Shown piece after piece: positions 25,676 to 37,055 of a stretch of 64,000 nt of DNA. The stretch is from Anticarsia gemmatalis (taxonomy: Eukaryota; Arthropoda; Insecta; Lepidoptera; Erebidae), in contig NC_134757.1 in assembly GCF_050436995.1 (NCBI RefSeq), forward strand, positions 11,358,501 to 11,422,500, in the 5' to 3' direction. Positions within the stretch are counted from its first letter, which is position 1. The number at the start of each line of letters is the position of its first letter. The notes below the pieces were generated by a model. That model searched no databases, was not told the DNA's origin, and saw nothing but the letters and a program-made list of their open reading frames with translations. Both the position numbers and the translations under genes were made by a program.

Positions 25676-28100
25676 TCACAAAATAATTTACGATCATTTT
25701 TTTACCTTCAATAAAAATCTACTCTCCTAATTTAGGTCAAAAACATCTAAACCCAGTAAAAATAACGACTTTATTAGCCGATGTTAATTTTAACAGGTAA
25801 TTTCAAGCGATCCGTGCCCAACACGTAATTAGGGGCGATCTTGAAAAATTAAACAGTACTTAGTTTCTTGGCAAACTCATTTCTTTTACATTTAATATTT
25901 TAGAGGAAAAATGAAGTGGGTCTCAAAATATAGCCGCCATTACTTGCTATTAAAAGACTGTGAATGAATTATAAGAAACCGGAATCAAAAAGTTAAAGTT
26001 GATTTTTTTAAGGAAAAATAACTTCGGCTTTTCCGTTCTCATTAAAATAAAAGGAGATCTGTATTTCCTTGTATTAATGGGTTGGTAATGAAACACGGTT
26101 TTATTTTTGTATTTTAGATCTGTATAGGTATATGTGTTGTGTTTTTTCATTCGAAAATATTATTATCGCAATATTTGACATGCCTATATCATGTGACGCT
26201 ATTTAATCGATCCATCAAAGTCTATTGCTAAAATCGAGTATCATATTGTAGCTAATAAAAACTATCATCCAGTCTCATTTTAAGCAATAACGCGTCCCAT
26301 GCTTTTATTGAAGAAGATATTCCATGCGCTAATTATAAAGGAAAACACTGTTTTACTGCTTGAGTCAATAGCTAAAAATACATCAATAATAAGCCAATTT
26401 TCATTAGAGGTTATTTCTTTTAAACTTAAAACCGTAGCTAAAATACAAAAACCTAATAATACCAATACATGTAATTTTCATTAAACATTATTAGAAAGAT
26501 AAAACCTAATAATATTTAAAGCATCCACTTATTCTAATAAATAAATTTAATATACCCAAATAACTTGACGTAAATAACATTTACTTTATATTAGACTATA
26601 AACACATAATAAAATTTATTTATTGGAGCTTCTTTTATCAATTTGTGGTTCCAATGTTTGGCAATATTTTCTTCGTTAAACCAATCGTTTGGTTAGAAGA
26701 TATACCTAATGTTAGTAACGTTACCGTGTTAGTATTTGATACTTTTATTTGTAACCACACGTGAAAGATATTAAGAAGATGAAAATAATTATTTATTTTA
26801 CTATATTTTACGGGTTTTACTGCTGAGCTTCAGCTGTTTATGTTAAGTTAGCCATTTAGTTAGCCGCTTTTGCTTATGAACTTACTAAAATAAGCTTTTC
26901 TATGCATTATTTTTGGGGCATTTTTATTAAAAAGTTTATCCTTCAATAGTAACTGAAACAAGTAATTTCTTACGTGCATAAAACGACTTTGTGAAAATAC
27001 TTTTACCTATAGCCCTATATGTTAACCTTCAAGTGATTTAAATATTTAATTGCACATTGCTGACATTCAAACCAGTTTCACGAAAACACGTTTGCATTTT
27101 AAACTATCGTAGATTTTATCTATACCACAATAGAACCTCGAGCCTAAACAATATATTATCAAGCCTTTGTGTTCCCATCTAATTCAATATCAGTAACGCG
27201 ATAAGAGCCGCGTGCTAAGGCGTTTACTCCGAGTATCTTGGCTCAAGTCTCGCCGTAAATTTATTGTATCCGACGGCTTTACGAACAAAAACCTCTTTAA
27301 TGATATTGATATTGAAAGTGTGACTGTTTTAGAATTGGCGAAAATGTGTAAGTAATTACGCTTCTTTTTTTGTACTGTTTCGATTGCGCAATAATAGGTG
27401 TAACGAGTTTTTAAAACTGACTAGAAACTTACGCAAATATAGATTTGAGCAGTGAATTGAAATTCTCTTACGTCAATTTCGCTTTTTCAGGTTTCTTTAA
27501 AATAAATAAATGATTTTCAGTAAATATACTAACTCTACTGAAATCCGAGGCTCTGCTTGCCTTTATTTATGTTTTTTGTGGAAAGAAGTAAGTATATAAT
27601 CTATTGTTTTGCCTGTTACCGTTTAGTATTAAATACTAAATATTTTGCAGTTCAAGAAAGCCTAAAAAACACACAAATGATATCGACTCCTAATCTAGTA
27701 TCCAGTAGATTAAATTCTCACACATCAAAAGCATTTTTACAAGGCTACTTTTCTTAGAATTTTCCGTCACAAAATATTATGTAAGTCAACTAAAATAGGG
27801 TTTACAAAGACAGGGGCCGCTCCATTGGCTCCTAGCAGTCCAGAGCCTTATTTTTTGGGGGTAATAATATCGTGCTCTATGTCAAAAAGATCAGGGTCCC
27901 ATATGCATAAAGTTCGTGTTTTAATAGCCGATTTTGTTGAAAAGGGTTCGGGCAAATTTTTCGCTTGATAGCTTTTAACGTCTGGTGTGTGTAATAAGAT
28001 TTGAGAGGAAAAGTGACCAATACATAATGTAGAGACACTGCAGTATCAATTATAGTATACATTTTATTGAATACCGTTTTAAAATACCGGAGAACTTTCG

Positions 28101-28306
28101 GACACTGACAGTACATAACCATCCAGTAAACTTTGGGGACCAAGTTCAATTCCTGGGTCAGATAAAATGAGAATTTTGTTGTTAAAATTCTGGCTTTTGG
28201 AAGACACTGACAGTACATACAACCATCCAGTAAACTTTGGGGATCAGGCTCAATTTCGTATAAGATAAGATGGCAATTTTTCTGTTAAATTTTTGGTTGA
28301 CGGCAA
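28101..28306. repeat. Two-copy tandem repeat, about 102 bp
   Basis: 'gacactgacagtacata' followed by accatccagtaaactttggg occurs at 28101 and again at 28203, with similar continuing sequence ('...aattttgttgttaaaattctgg' and its variant). The minus-strand ORF at 27877-28218 is a by-product of this repeat. Confidence 0.75.
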
Positions 28307-29452
28307 TCATAGTTTTCTTTGACAAGGCGCTGAGCAAGAATAACATCAATAATTCAAATCACTTTGTAAAAATGTGTTCAGTTAAATAAAAAAAAATAAC
28401 CAAAGCAATAACTACTTGCTAAATCAATACAAAAACTATTGCTAATAAGCAATACCAGAAACATTCTTGTAACTTAGTCCACTGATAAAGTCAACATATG
28501 GGTATCCAAGGGTTACTCGTCTTCATGACTTTCTAACATGCTTTTAGATTTCACGTACAGTTGATCTGTATAGCCTTTGATATCTCCAAACGCTCCTTCA
28601 TCGTGTAATTTCACGGGTTCAGATAAAATAAATATTATTTTGGAATTTATACGGTTCAGTAGTAAGATGTCGAAAGGGTGAATTGTTAGAATATATTGAG
28701 TTATTAAATTAATATTAAGCTTTACTGATTTGCAATTATAATACGTAAATTGATTACGAATAGGTTTGTATTTACAGAAGATTTAAAAACAGAGACTTTA
28801 TAGAATGTATTTTACGCAAACCAAAACAAGGCATTTATAGATTCTTAATGGATCCAACAATATCTTCGAGTAGTGGTTTCATCATACATCATAAGTAACA
28901 GTATTAACAACAGTAATTGGAATCCAATATAAATTTAACAGTTCTTTGATTTGCACAATGTACAAACTTATAGTGCAAACCGATTTGATAGATAAATATT
29001 GCAATTAAGGCACCATGCAACTATAGCACTATTGGACGTGCTCTTTGTCATGACCGAATTATGTGATGAACTGCCAATACCATGTCATATTGACGATCAA
29101 TATCATTGCAACATGATAGACCGCTTAAGATTTATATTGTGTAATAGGCTTATGACAATTTTATTATGATACTAGTTTTATTGCGCAAGTCTATTGTGTA
29201 ACATTATTGTAGGTCTAAGGGCGTCCAAATTATAGTAAAATATTTTAGATTTTGCTATATTGTCTTAATTGGTTCACTCAAAACTCCTCCAGTAAAATTA
29301 TAAATACAACCAATTTATTATTAATAGGTCTTCATTAACTAATCTCTTCCTCAAGCAAATCCTTTGAAACTCACCCTCACTAAATACTTTATAATTATTA
29401 TTGAACATTATCTAATTGCTGGCAATTTTAATTAACTAATTAAATCGTGCTT

Positions 29453-29490
29453 TATAAGTATAGTAGAAATTATAGGTTTTATTTAGTTGT
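29453..29490 (+). promoter_or_regulatory. TATA-like box and initiator of the 73-aa gene
   Basis: TATAAG at 29453-29458 is followed by TTAGTT at 29483-29488, which resembles the arthropod initiator TCAGTT. If the A at 29485 is +1, the TATA box sits at about -32, the normal spacing. The ATG follows about 37 bases later. Confidence 0.4.
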
Positions 29491-29521
29491 GATATAGTTT
29501 TGTGCAGTGTTTGTCAAAAAT

Positions 29522-31077
29522 ATGGATCCATTTTCGTGTATCCCAAGTTGTCGTTGCGATTATGTAAGTAAACTTTTTTGTTTATAATACTAGCAAAGCC
29601 TTGCGTTTTTTGCGATGTATTCGCTTTAAAGGTTGTGGCGTGATTTTATAGAGCTGCAAAATGCTTAAAAATTATCATTCTTACCGTCTGGTAGTTCCTA
29701 AGTTAGTTCTAGTTGACAAAAAATTGCTCAGGTTTTTCATATTTCATTTGATCTGTTCGAACTTTTTTGTATGTCACTGACATAATATACTATTTTCGTT
29801 AGTTAAGTTTTCGTGAATTGAAATCACGCTCTTCCAGTGCAATCGTGATATGGGCCATATTTTTCGTTTTCCAATTTAATTCCTAGAAATAAACTTATTT
29901 ATGTCACGATAAAAGTAAAATTTAATATTTTGCCAAATTAAATAATTTACTTTTGCAGCTCCCAAGTTTCCGATAAAATCGTTTCGGTGTTTTTGTCTTT
30001 TAAAACACGTATTTTATTTGTATATAAAGCTGAATTTCTGTAAAACGATTTATTAATAAAATTATTGGACATATTAAAGTCTTTTGTCAATTTTCATATT
30101 AATATTTCTCAGTATAATGAGTTTAAGCCTTTGTTTCGCAATTAATTAATTGATAATTAGTTTTTCTCGTTACGTAAATTTTCAGTGAGCTGTTGATTCG
30201 ACTTCCATACATCTATACTAATATTATAAAGCTGAAGAGTTTGTTTGTTTGTTTGTTTGTTTGAACGCGCTAATCTCAGGAACTACTGGTTCGATTTGAA
30301 AAATTCTTTCAGTGTTAGATAGCCCAGTTATCAAGTAAGGCTATAGGCTATATATCATCACGCTACGACCAATAGGAGCTGAGTACGAGTAAAAAATGTT
30401 ACAAAAACGGGGAAAATTTTGACGCATTCTCTCTTATGTGACGCAAGCGAAGTTGCGCAGGTCAGCTAGTGACGAATATTTTTACGATCCTTAACGTTAT
30501 TTCAAGTCTGTTTACCTATGGTTGTACTTTGTGTCCGTTCGCTTATGATTTTAAAAGCCCCAGGGATACTAGAACCATTAACTTAGAATTAGAATTTATT
30601 ATTAATAAAGCAGTTAAATTCATATTATCTTCTTATGTTTAAAAATGAATCGCCAAATGTGTTGCTAACCCCTACACGCAAGAACGGCTGAACCGATCTC
30701 ATTTTTTTATTTAATAATATTCTTTGAAGTACGAGGATAGTTCTTTAAGAGAAAAAAAATAAATATCAACTGTTAAGCGGTACGAAATTCACCGGGTCAG
30801 CTAGTTTGATATAGAAAAAATAATCTACTTGTAAATATATTTATTTAGTTTTGCATAAGAATAAAGTTTTCGACTAACATTATTTTTTATTTCCCAGGTA
30901 ACACGCTGGATAGACGCTCATAAGAAGTACTTCTACCAATCGTCTCACACGCCGCAGACAAGCTTCTCTCAATACGTGTATGGACCGAGACATCACTATC
31001 AGTACAACGAACTACCTATATATTATGCTAAAGAAGTGCCTCCTGTCAAATTGGATACATTGAAAAAACCTTACTAA
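29522..31077 (+). CDS. Two-exon gene for an unrecognised 73-aa protein
   Basis: Exon 1 is 29522-29563 (MDPFSCIPSCRCDY) and ends at a strong donor GTAAGTA. Exon 2 is 30898-31077, after the acceptor ttatttcccag. It begins VTRWIDAHKKYFYQSSH, is rich in Tyr, His and Gln (QYVYGPRHHYQYNELPIYY), and ends KKPY then TAA. Phase is 0 across the 1334-bp intron. No signal peptide or membrane segment is visible. The four Cys in exon 1 (two in CRC) are the only Cys. I do not recognise the family. The coding case rests on a clean promoter, splice and poly(A) layout and non-random composition. The intron carries two Helitron-like insertions. Each exon alone is too short to stand out as an ORF. Confidence 0.72.
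30212..30469 (+). mobile_element. Non-autonomous Helitron-like element, full length, in intron of the 73-aa gene
   Basis: Same family as 21703-21976: TCTATACTAATATTATAAAG start, GTTTGTTT run, CAGGTCAGCTAG end, host A/T flanks. The two copies share long identical blocks (for example 'tttgaaaaattctttcagtg') and differ mainly by substitutions and short gaps in the last third. Confidence 0.8.
30650..30804 (+). mobile_element. Second Helitron-like type, 3' part
   Basis: Contains 'cacgcaagaacggctgaacc' and ends 'accgggtcagCTAG' before T. The end resembles the element 180 bp upstream but the body differs. Its left boundary is uncertain. Confidence 0.5.
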
Positions 31078-31081
31078 TAAA
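31076..31081 (+). terminator. Poly(A) signal overlapping the stop codon
   Basis: The bases TAATAAA combine the stop TAA (31075-31077) with AATAAA (31076-31081). A TG/T-rich stretch (ctgtgttcttt) starts about 17 bases later. If used, the 3' UTR is only about 15-20 bases long. Confidence 0.55.
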
Positions 31082-31950
31082 TGTGATTAAAATTAACTGT
31101 GTTCTTTATCATACAATTCGTTTTCTAATCAAAATAGCGTTTGCTTAAACTAGTTACTTATTGAATATATAACAATGTATTAGTCACCTCACTTTACACA
31201 TTTACTAACATATTTGGAATCCACACATAAGCAACACCATAAATTAAGGCACTATAGATATTCATGCCTATTTCCAGCGATTACACATAAGTCAGACAAT
31301 TTTATGCTTTATTAATCTCACAATTGATGTATGTCGCTTTTAATGTGCCATGAATTAAAAACCACAATCTACTGTTACACGATCAAAACAACTACAAACA
31401 CTTTTCGAAAAAAAAAATACCTGTCTAGTTTTCAACAGCTGTTTACTTTACTTTATATTTTTAATATAAATATCATGGCATACAAAAGTACTGCAACTTG
31501 AAAACATTTAAAACGCTTTGTAACGCGTGAAAATGTTGCTTTTCACTGGTACACGAACAAAAGCCTTACTATCAGCAATCAGGGCCTCGTATTGAAAACA
31601 CAAGGGGAGGTCCCTCGGGCCGATAATCGCATTACAGGGAATGCATCCTTTATCAATTATTAAGGGCTCTTAAGATAACAGGAAGAACGGTTTAGTTTGC
31701 GCGTATGTTATACGAATTATGGGGTTCAGCGATTCTTCAAGCTTTTTTAATAACCTTCAATGGTATCTTCATGGTATGTTCAGTAGAACATTATATATTA
31801 TGATGATGGTATTTGTTATCTTCTACAAACATGGTATGTTTGTATATAAATAAATATTAAATAATGGTACGTATCTAGTGATAACCAAGTGATCAAGCTT
31901 TTGACTTTAACGCTGAACGAGAATCCAAATTCAATGCAACTTATGATTTT

Positions 31951-32169
31951 TTGAGGTTATGTGTTAAGAAATATTTTTTACTTTTAGTTAGAACGTTAGA
32001 CGTTAGAACTAACTGTAAAAAAAACGTTGCGTCCGTAATCCATCCGTTGATAACGTGGTGGAAAATGCCCGACACGCACTTGGCCAGTATGTTGGACATT
32101 TATTCCTTCCCAGATTCCTACAAAATACCAATGCTCAACAGTGAACAGTTATATGCGTCTAAATATTAA
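31951..32169 (+). CDS. Possible terminal exon of an unknown small gene
   Basis: The open frame ends HPLITWWKMPDTHLASMLDI, then YSFPDSYKIP and a Tyr-rich end, TAA at 32167-32169. It has no in-frame ATG near its left edge. An acceptor-like tttttacttttag lies inside at about 31985, so an exon from there is possible. ATTAAA follows at about 32203. It sits 0.9 kb after the 73-aa gene in the same direction and could be a related tail exon. I recognise no domain and chance is not excluded. Confidence 0.25.
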   Translation: MRLCVKKYFLLLVRTLDVRTNCKKNVASVIHPLITWWKMPDTHLASMLDIYSFPDSYKIPMLNSEQLYASKY

Positions 32170-32629
32170 GTCTACAACGTCCTACGATAGTTCAATATCC
32201 CATATTAAAAAACAAACTCATATTCTCTTTTCTAATATCAATAATAGATACAAACACGAACCATTAACCTGAGCCAAAACTAATGGTGTACATAGCGGTA
32301 GTCGGATCAATAGCGAAGGATAACGCCGCGCAATTAATATAACTAATTGTTAACCAAGAATTAAGCATACATGTATACTTAATATCTAGCGTACGAGGTA
32401 CTGTGGAGAACAAAAGTGAAGGTACAGAAATGTTATTTGTTTAAATTCAGCTGATCATTAAGGGATCTAAAGACGATCCGTATACGATCATTACGGTCAT
32501 CAGGGAAATTTTAGTTTGTTAATATAAAAATATATTTATCGATCTCACGACTCTTCTATCTTTACGGGGGCTTGTACAAATTATAACTACAAAAGCATAA
32601 ACAGCCAAAAAATAAAAGATACATTTTTC

Positions 32630-32995
32630 ATGCTTTCGCGTGTTGATATTACGGTATGGTTATGGTTGATAAGTAATGTATGGAGAATTTATCAAAACAT
32701 CAATGTCATATTCTACGTATTTTACTTGACGATGGCAAACTCTGCCTGTAAGTTCCTTGTGCTGGCAGACACTCTAATTTGCGACTTAAATACTGTCATA
32801 TTATACATTGGTTGTTTATTCATCAGTTTTCTAAGTCCCTCGATTACGTTATTCCAGGAGGTTTATAGTAAAATAATGTTCATAAAAAATACCTTCCTTA
32901 TTACTTCAGTCATCGACTGTATTATGTATATTAATATACACACTCTACCTCTACCCTCCGCTATAAATCATGCAATGTTAAATGTTTTAAACTAA
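32630..32995 (+). CDS. Hydrophobic ORF, possible chemoreceptor fragment
   Basis: 121 residues with several hydrophobic stretches. The run LNTVILYIGCLFISFLSPS followed by a charged KIMFIKN segment resembles a late transmembrane helix of insect gustatory receptors. No flanking exons with the diagnostic C-terminal receptor motif were found. It could be a receptor relic or a chance ORF in AT-rich DNA. Confidence 0.18.
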   Translation: MLSRVDITVWLWLISNVWRIYQNINVIFYVFYLTMANSACKFLVLADTLICDLNTVILYIGCLFISFLSPSITLFQEVYSKIMFIKNTFLITSVIDCIMYINIHTLPLPSAINHAMLNVLN

Positions 32996-35900
32996 TTGGC
33001 ACAATTTATATGCTGACATAGTTCCCATTAGTAAATGGAGTGTAACCGGAGACATGTAATGTAAAGTGGCTCGTATAACTTAATATTATTATACCCCCAT
33101 AGTTTCGTATTAAGAATGGATAGGTATATAGTTAAGGAAAGCTACCAGCAGTCGAGCTATTGATGGGTGGCCGCCGTTAGTCCTTCCTGTCTCACTGCTG
33201 TTCAAGTAAGAGTCAGATATTGCGGGTACTTTCAAAAACTTCTTCAAAGCCAACACAATGGTTACCTTCACTGTTAAATCATGTAATAGTTGTTATATTT
33301 AATAGTCGTATAATTCGAAAAGTCGTTGAAATGTAGTCTGAATTATGCCTTTGACCATTTGCCTTACTATGACTCTAATTAAAAATTACACACACTACTG
33401 TATGCAGGACCAAGAAAAATACAAACCTGAAGCATTATAACCTACACAACTATTACACAAGCGAGTTTGGGAGGTTACTTTTAGCTGAGTGTGCATAAAT
33501 TCACAGTCCTATCATCAAAAACAAACTAAAATCCTTAAATTATTTGGGAAAATTCCGGAAGAAACTCGTTCTTTCATTAGTAAGGCCCACATAAACTTAG
33601 TATTCTTATCTTTCCACTATTCGTGGCGTCTCTGGCTGTTCAAATTAACAGACAATCTCGTTACACCCGTAAATATCAGTGACCCGGAAAATCAAGGCTG
33701 TATTTACAGGCTTTTTTTGCAGAAAAATACCTTTTTTTCTTGATCAGATTCGGGATTGTATTATAGGTTATGTAATATCGTGTTGTTATTATATAATATA
33801 GAAGTCAACATAATACGTTTTCTATCCACGCGTTACTTCAAATACTACTTTGACATTGGCAAATGCTAATGCTCTTTCTGAGGTAAAGGAATATATGTGT
33901 TGGATAACCATAAAGTACTACCAAATGTTTTGAAAATTATATCAATAATTCGCTTGATAAGCTTATCAATACTTATTTAGAAGTAATCAAGCCGGCTATC
34001 AAAATATCATAGTAATTTAAAATTCCATAGGTGTTACTTCTTATTGGATAATTATATTTTAACGTACAGGCTTTTATAAGACAACGTTATTAACTCATAA
34101 AAATATTATCATAATTTAATATTAAAAGACAATGTCCTTATAAAACTTTTCAAATAAACATTCTAGAACAACGCACAACTTTTAACAAAGCTAACTTAGT
34201 TTCGGTGTACTTAAAGCCTAACCAAACCTTAGCACTAATACGAAAAGAAACACTTTTTCGCCTTAAATCTAAAAACTTCTAGATTTCTTTCAACGAGAAG
34301 GGATGGGACGAGAATATAAGAAAAATGGGTAAAGAATATTCCGATCTAAAAAGTGACCGTATTAATCCGGCCCGGGTATAAATTGCAGGCCGGGTAAAAA
34401 TCACATGGAACCCGGATGTTTTGTACAATGTAAGTAAGTAATGTACTTGTGTGAGACTAAATCAGGATTAAATTCTGTTAGGATTCAGACCGTAAAGATT
34501 TTCTTGTACTTTTAGCGTTTTTGGAGATGTGTGTTCGAAAATTATATATACTTATGTAAAAAAGAACGTGTCCTTCGGATTTATAAAAAGGTAGCTAATA
34601 ATAAACGAAGAAATAGTCCACAGTAAATTATGTTATAATTCAAAGATAAAAGGTTACTTACGCGTACGCTGGAGCAACATTGGCAACATAGCAAGGCTCG
34701 CTTTCGGCGCCAGCGCGTCTCGATCCTGTGACGACACTGATATTTCTTGCGAAGAATGCACCACCTACGTACTTACGAGTTATTATCACTTAGGTTTTTA
34801 TCATCACTAATCAGTTCGAGTATTTATTATGGAAAAGTAATGCACATTGTTTAAATTTTGACGTGCGAAATGAGATCGCCATCTCGCCGGATACCTACAC
34901 ACTTCTAATCGGTGTTGCATATTACCGTGCAACCTTTACTAATAAGTAATGTCCCACCGAATTCAAGGAACTTCAACGGTGTGTATTAGGCACTGCAAAA
35001 TCTATACAAACACACACTTACCTAATAATGATAAACCATCAATAACACTATCCTTATTGCATTAGGTGGGTAAACACTTAGTTCTTTAACTGAAATGTCT
35101 TTATTACACAAAACTGTAGCTATTACTATTTCATTACACTAAAAAAAACCATTAATAAGCGTCCTTTTTCCGTAAGGTTAACCTCAATTTATAGTTTTTA
35201 GTACGCGATGTGTACCGGTAAGTGTGTAAAGGCTACAGTTTCGGGGGTTACTGGCGGGATAGATCAAAATACATCAAAGAGAGCAGCAGCGTCGCGTGCG
35301 CCGCCCAATAGCAGAGCCGCTAGGAAAGAGAGGCTTTCTTATACTGATTTCTTATTGGCAGCTGTCTTATTGTAGAAGCATTATTTTTCGTTTTAGTTTC
35401 ATTTGAATTTCGAATATCATATGACTCGTGAGCTCCGTGAACAAGTTTATGCTAAGGTTGATTACGTATAGTCTGTGGAAATTTATAATAAATATAAATA
35501 ATAAAGTTAATAGTTAATAATTCGGTAGTTAATTATATTGTACAAATTGTTGTATTTAACATTATTCAGCACCTGCCCTATAAAATCTCCCAAAACATGC
35601 TGATTTTCCTTCAAAACGTATGTATGATATTTTTTTTTTATATTGGAAACAATATCTTTAAAAATATCTTAACTATAATAATACAAAGGGATGATCACGT
35701 ATTACCGATTGGGTATTCGCAAAAGGTTTTTAATCAAAGCCTTGAGTACCGTACCAGTAAAATATAGGGCCATTAAAATTTTACGTGCTCTTAGAGAGTT
35801 ATACTGCCAATCTGTTTAGTTGGGTTAAAAGTTCGTGTATTAAGACAATTGGTTATTTTAATTGCTATTTTTATAACTTGTGAAGTTAAACTCGTTTTTA

Positions 35901-36131
35901 TGACTAGTTTCTGTCTGTATTTTTATTCTAAAAGTTCGTTTAAGAGTGTGTAAAGGTCACGTCTGATCATAAGCACACCTATAGGATCGATACTTCCATA
36001 AAAAAACTATAATAATTGTAAAGTCGGTCTATCTATCCGTCTGTTACGCTTAATCTAGGCACGACTAATCAAACAAACGTATTTCGTAAATAATTAGGGT
36101 AAAAATAATTGTTAACCGGGAGTTAATAATA
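32996..36131. other. Non-coding, two short GC-richer patches
   Basis: 34660-34740 (ggcgccagcgcg...) and 35275-35345 (gcagcgtcgcgtgcgccgcc...) are GC-richer than the surroundings. They do not match the repeats seen elsewhere here. They could be regulatory elements or non-coding exons. The ORF at 33489-33743 has no recognised feature. Confidence 0.4.
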
Positions 36132-36176
36132 AAGTTGACAAATCAAAATACAGGGTGTATTTTGATTTGTCAACTT
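36132..36176. repeat. Perfect palindrome, 21-bp arms, 3-bp loop
   Basis: Left arm 36132-36152 and right arm 36156-36176 are exact reverse complements around GGG. The arms begin AAGTTGACAAATCAAAATAC. Confidence 0.9.
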
Positions 36177-36529
36177 ATTCTGCTGTAATAAAGAATAAAA
36201 ATTCGAATTAATCATAATATTCCAGCTAATATATTAAACGTACAAAAATGTACGAATATGTATGCGTGTGTATAAGTCGCTCTTTCACGAGAAAATATCT
36301 GAACGGTTTTCTTTATAATGCGTTACATATATAGTTTATATGCTGGACACAATGTGTTAACACAGGCTTTTTATCCTAGGAAATCAATTCACGCGAACGT
36401 AATCGGGAGCAGAACCTAGTCTTATATAAATCTCGCGTAAGAAATTCCATAGTATAAGGCTTTGCAAGTAAATGCAGCTGTTTGTCTATATTTAGACGTT
36501 ATCACTTAACGTGACGGGCTGATGTACGT

Positions 36530-36600
36530 GATTGATGACGTAGCTATTCTCGGCTATGACGTCACGGGACTTGCGGCGAAAATGTACGGAATTATGATCG
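36530..36600. promoter_or_regulatory. CRE pair (TGACGTCA and TGACGTA)
   Basis: A full palindromic CRE TGACGTCA lies at 36557-36564 and a half-type TGACGTA at 36536-36542, 14 bp apart in non-coding DNA. Occupancy is not knowable from sequence. Confidence 0.3.
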
Positions 36601-36898
36601 TATCTTGTGTTTGATTTATTTAAGTATAAACAGTATTTTAATGGAGATGCGTTAAATTATGTTTTCGTGTGTGTTATGTGACGAGAGAGCCTTCAAGAAA
36701 GAGAGAGATTCCACGAATTAACTTTTCCGCATTACAAATTAATTGATATTTTGATTCATTGCGGGGACTTTAACAAACTTACAAGAATAACCAGTAATCA
36801 AGTAAATAATAGAAATCAAATCTACAAGAATCAATCAATATAGGGTAGTAAAATGGCGTGGTGACTACTTCAACTATTGCGTCATTAATATCATCTGC

Positions 36899-37055
36899 GG
36901 GCTTATCACGTATCTCAGTTGACAGCTAGTGTACGTCAAATTGATTGTCACATTGCTGCTTTGACGTAACGTGTTAATCACTATATTCTAAGAGAGAAAA
37001 CAATGTACAGCATAGTGGCTTTCAAGTAAATGTCAACTGAGATACGTGATAGCCC
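36899..37055. mobile_element. MITE-like element with inverted terminal repeats
   Basis: The left end GGGCTTATCACGTATCTCAG then TTGACA is mirrored by the right end TGTCAACTGAGATACGTGAT then AGCCC (37031-37055), differing by one T. The interior (about 105 bp) has a second inverted pair TACGTCAAA / TTTGACGTA. No coding sequence is present. A target duplication is not clear. Confidence 0.6.

Larger units (their letters stand above)
23792..29440. other. AT-rich non-coding with repeat fragments
   Basis: Contains the retroelement tail at 25604 and the tandem repeat at 28101. Its ORFs of 60-110 codons have no domain and no splice context. Confidence 0.5.

Noticed and set aside
27205..27265. tRNA-like 'gcgtgctaaggcgtttactc'
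   Set aside because: The B-box equivalent (tggctcaagtctc) fits poorly and no stems form. At most an old SINE head.
27877..28218. Minus-strand 113-aa ORF with repeated MYCQC
   Set aside because: The repeated peptide is simply the tandem DNA repeat read in one frame.
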